Source of the DNA: Otis tarda
Taxonomy: Eukaryota > Chordata > Aves > Otidiformes > Otididae
Reading direction: 5' to 3'
DNA: 64,000 bases
Assembly: GCA_026413225.1 (NCBI GenBank)
Contig: CM048552.1
Coordinates: 50,111,001 to 50,175,000 of the forward strand
Shown here in pieces: positions 61,200 through 64,000 of the stretch. Every line of letters begins with the position of its first letter. The first letter of the stretch is position 1. A program made the translations under genes and the position numbers. The notes beneath the pieces were generated by a model. That model made no database searches and was not told the origin of the DNA. It saw only the letters and a list, made by a program, of their open reading frames with translations.

Positions 61200-64000
61200 G
61201 TAAAATGAGAGGACTTTGCAGGAAGAATAGATATATGGATGGGGAGACAGTCAGTCGATTACATAGAAAGGTAGTGCAGAATTTGGATTGATGCTGGTTT
61301 ATCTTTTATTTGTTAGTGTTTAAAGGTAGCAACAAAGATTTGCATTTCAGATCCAAGCATTGAGACAATGAACTGCAATAGTTATGTGATGCAGTAGATG
61401 CAGTATTTACAATACTGCTTTAAATACTGAAGTCCCTGTGTGCTGTATTTAGGCACTCCACAGGAGCCAGCATGCTGAGGGCTGGGACCTGTAAGGGGAC
61501 CAACAACAACAAAAAAAGACCAAAGGAGAATGTCTCGCACTTAATCTCTTACCTAGACTTAAATGCATGTTGGAGTTCTGCTGTCACAGACAACTCTTTG
61601 AAACTAGGTTTCACAATCTCGAACCTCTTCCTCTTTTTATGCAGCCAGATCACAGCTTCTCCTGAAAAATAGCTGCCAGAGGAGCATAAGGAAGGGAAGG
61701 ATGTGCCACCCAGTTTCTGCATAACAGACAAGTGGCTAGAGGATGCATCCAGGAACTGAAATCCCTGGCTGTTAGTAAATTCTTGGTTCACACTTCCAGA
61801 AAAATTTTTCTTGCTTCCAGGCTGTAGACAAAACTGGAGATGGAGCTACTCTCCATGCATCCTGCTAAAGCTGGATCACTGGAAAGGAAGGAGTGTCACT
61901 GGTGCCAAAGTACCTTCTGAATCTGGTTGTTGAGTTCTCTATTGAAATCATATAGACTGTATGTGAGCGTACAGTCTATACGATTTGCCTCAGAGGACAG
62001 CCCTTTAACCACGAGGTTATCCCTATATTCTTTATGGTGCCAAAATGCTTTCATTTTTTTCATAAAACTGAGCGATCTTTTCATCAGTGTTTGCTTATGA
62101 CATGCAGGTGTTAGGACAGAAATGAGTAATGAAGAGAAATTTGACTGATGAGTAACTATATAGAGATTTCTGCCTACACTTCTTGATTTCTGTTTTTCTG
62201 TGCGTGGTTAGCATGGTTGGTATAAATAGCGACTGTGTTCTTCTCTCTAAATGTTTTGTTAGAGCTGCTCAAACTTTTACCTGTGAAGATAGGAATTAAC
62301 TAATTCAGCCGTTCAGCTGAGGTTTCTTAAACAAAATCACAAAATCCATTTCGTTTTTCACAGAGACAAGTGGGATTGTAATACTTGTGCTTCTGAGCAT
62401 TAATATTCTGGATTTGGTCTGCATATAAAGCATTACGGCTGGTGAAAGAACAGAGGAAATTCTTCTTTGCTCTTCTTCCAAGTGCATTAATTTGACATTG
62501 GTAAATAGTTGGAACTGCCTGGGAGATGGCTTTCTTCCACATGCCTTATCTTGGAAAGACAGTGATGGACAAGGCAGTGAAAACACTAGAGGCAGTCCAA
62601 AGGCAGATGTTTGTTTAGAAGTGATTGATCCATTCAGAGGGCTTGAAATTGCATTAGAAATCCTGCTCTCCTTCGACTGCTCTTGCTTTAAGGAGAACTT
62701 ATTGGAGGGCTGAGAAAGAGGATTTGTGTTTTCCCACAAGCCCAGCTGAGCACTTAGATTAATATACTTTTATTTCGGTGGCAGCCCCAGCCCTCCTCCT
62801 GACTCCAGCTGCTGGTTTCCCTGCGTGCACCTTCCCCCTCCCTGCGCCAGAGCAGCAGTTGGAGTGGTTGTGCAAGTACATTTGGCTGGGGAACCAATTT
62901 GGCCGGAAATAACCGTTGTCTTTCGGCAGGTTATTTTTCATCTGGGCCAGTTCCCCCATCCAGTTTTTTGCGTGGCCTGGGGGCCTGTGCTAGCACTGCA
63001 GGAGGGGCTGCGCAGGACAAGCTCCCTGGGGTGGTAGGGGCTGCTTAACCTGCACCTCTGCCAGATATCTCACTTTGACCCGCAGCCATGCTAACCACAC
63101 CTCTGAGGATGTGGCTGCCGCTGTTTACGCAGCCCCAGGGATGCGTTAGGCTGTCCAGGGCACGGGAGGCTGCAGCTCAGAAATGTGGAGCTCTATTGAA
63201 GCTGACAGGGCTGTGCTGATTTACATTACCTGAGGACCTGGCGCACACTTGCTGTATGTCTCTCTGTGTGTTTACGCTGCTTTCATCGCATGCCTCACAA
63301 CTAGTGATGTTTATAAATATCCTGCTGCCTCTCCGCTGTCTTGCTGCCGGGTGTCTCTACCCCTGCCGTGCAGTGACTGAAAGGTCAGCGGCTCTCTGGC
63401 ACTGGGGGAAGCAGCACCGCAGACCCCAGCCAGGACACTCGGTCCCTCCTGCCTTCAGTGAGGAAACTCACGGTTTCTTTTGCTGCTGAGGAAAGTGTTG
63501 CAGACCACGGTGGTCCAGCCAGGAAGCAGGCTCTCAAGTAGCTGAGGCCATGAGTCTGAGGCAGGACACGGCGAAGGAATCTGTGTCGTGTAGCCATGGG
63601 GAAGGCATGATTTCAGGGGAGGCTAAAACTTCCAGAGTAAACCATTCCTACCACCATTTCTTCTGAGAAAAGAAACAAGACAAGCTAAGCTGAGGCACCC
63701 CATGGTGTGTGGTGCCTGGCAGAGAGACCAGGGCGAGCCCTGAAGTGTCGCAGCATCCAGCCGTACCCCGGGGCAGGGGATGCCTTGTGTTTCCCGCTCC
63801 AGGGCTCACAGCCTTTTGGGGCTCTGGGGCATCTTTGTGTGTTTGTGTGATACCGTGTTATTCCTGTGCTTCAGGGCTCCCTCCTGGCTACTGGTGAGAG
63901 CCCCGAAGCAGTGTTTTAGTCCTTTGTGTAGTGTTTGGCTTCTGGATTTGTGTGAGGATACTGACTGTCCTTGGTGCGCCAGAGGCTGGGCACGAGGAGA
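61200..64000 (+). other. PLXNC1: PLXNC1 intron 9, first part (runs off the window)
   Basis: No exon matching the next plexin-C1 segment (rest of the first IPT domain) was found up to the window end, so this intron is at least 2.8 kb if exon 9 ends as called. The hairpin at 61.9 kb is inside it. From about 62,780 the sequence becomes GC-richer, without a recognisable feature. Confidence 0.6.
61934..61998. other. Long imperfect hairpin of pre-miRNA size (downstream of exon 9)
   Basis: The 17-nt arms AAATCATATAGACTGTA (61945-61961) and TACAGTCTATACGATTT (61970-61986) pair with one mismatch around the 8-nt loop TGTGAGCG. After an internal loop (ATTG against GCCTC) a further 7-bp helix forms between GTTCTCT (61934-61940) and AGAGGAC (61992-61998), with one G-U pair. 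The total is 65 nt. Whether it is transcribed and processed is unknown. Confidence 0.5.

Noticed and set aside
61300..64000. A further PLXNC1 exon (first IPT domain) before the window end
   Set aside because: The AG-bounded stretches I examined, for example near 61,350, hit stops in the required phase, and no peptide resembles the expected IPT sequence.
1..64000. CRISPR arrays, bacterial operons, tRNA or rRNA genes
   Set aside because: No regularly spaced repeats, cloverleaf-type A/B box sequences or rRNA signatures were noticed; the window is vertebrate intergenic and intronic DNA.

Overview
This window is nuclear DNA from a vertebrate, almost certainly a bird. The evidence is a multi-exon gene with standard GT-AG splice sites, several chicken-repeat-1 (CR1) LINE copies with the typical avian 3' end, an avian-type endogenous retroviral LTR, and low gene density. 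No bacterial or plasmid features (operons, ribosome binding sites, CRISPR, insertion sequences) are visible. Species cannot be fixed from the sequence alone.

The one gene I can support is PLXNC1 (plexin-C1, a semaphorin receptor) on the + strand. Its promoter is a TATA-less CpG island (about 35,430-37,250). Its first nine coding exons run from 36,297 to about 61,199 and join in a single open frame of 611 codons: signal peptide, sema domain, two PSI-type cysteine-rich segments, and probably the start of the first IPT/TIG domain. Most of these exons are too short to appear as open reading frames and were found from splice sites, exon phase and resemblance to mammalian plexin-C1. The remaining IPT domains, the membrane segment and the cytoplasmic GAP region must lie beyond the right edge.

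Layout: 1-35,400 is non-coding DNA upstream of the gene. It holds microsatellites, a long purine tract (763-950), a CR1 copy at 14,440-14,922 with a readable reverse transcriptase C-terminal frame, shorter CR1 tails, and a well-delimited solo LTR (30,472-31,612) flanked by the 5-bp duplication ACCAG. I found no exon of an upstream neighbour; in mammals that would be CRADD. The interval 37,251-64,000 alternates PLXNC1 exons with introns. Intron 1 (10.1 kb) carries a 1.8-kb degraded CR1, an ancient palindromic repeat and a pair of direct repeats. Intron 4 carries an older CR1/L3-like fragment. Intron 7 carries a G-quadruplex-type G tract. The interval after exon 9 carries a pre-miRNA-sized hairpin.

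The observations most worth a second look are: (i) a 38/39-bp inverted copy of an intron 1 sequence inserted cleanly inside the CR1 of the same intron, which looks like a templated insertion; (ii) the hairpin at 61,934-61,998; (iii) an 11-codon upstream ORF in the PLXNC1 leader with a better Kozak context than the main start; and (iv) the solo LTR with intact ends. I see no previously undescribed multi-gene system here.
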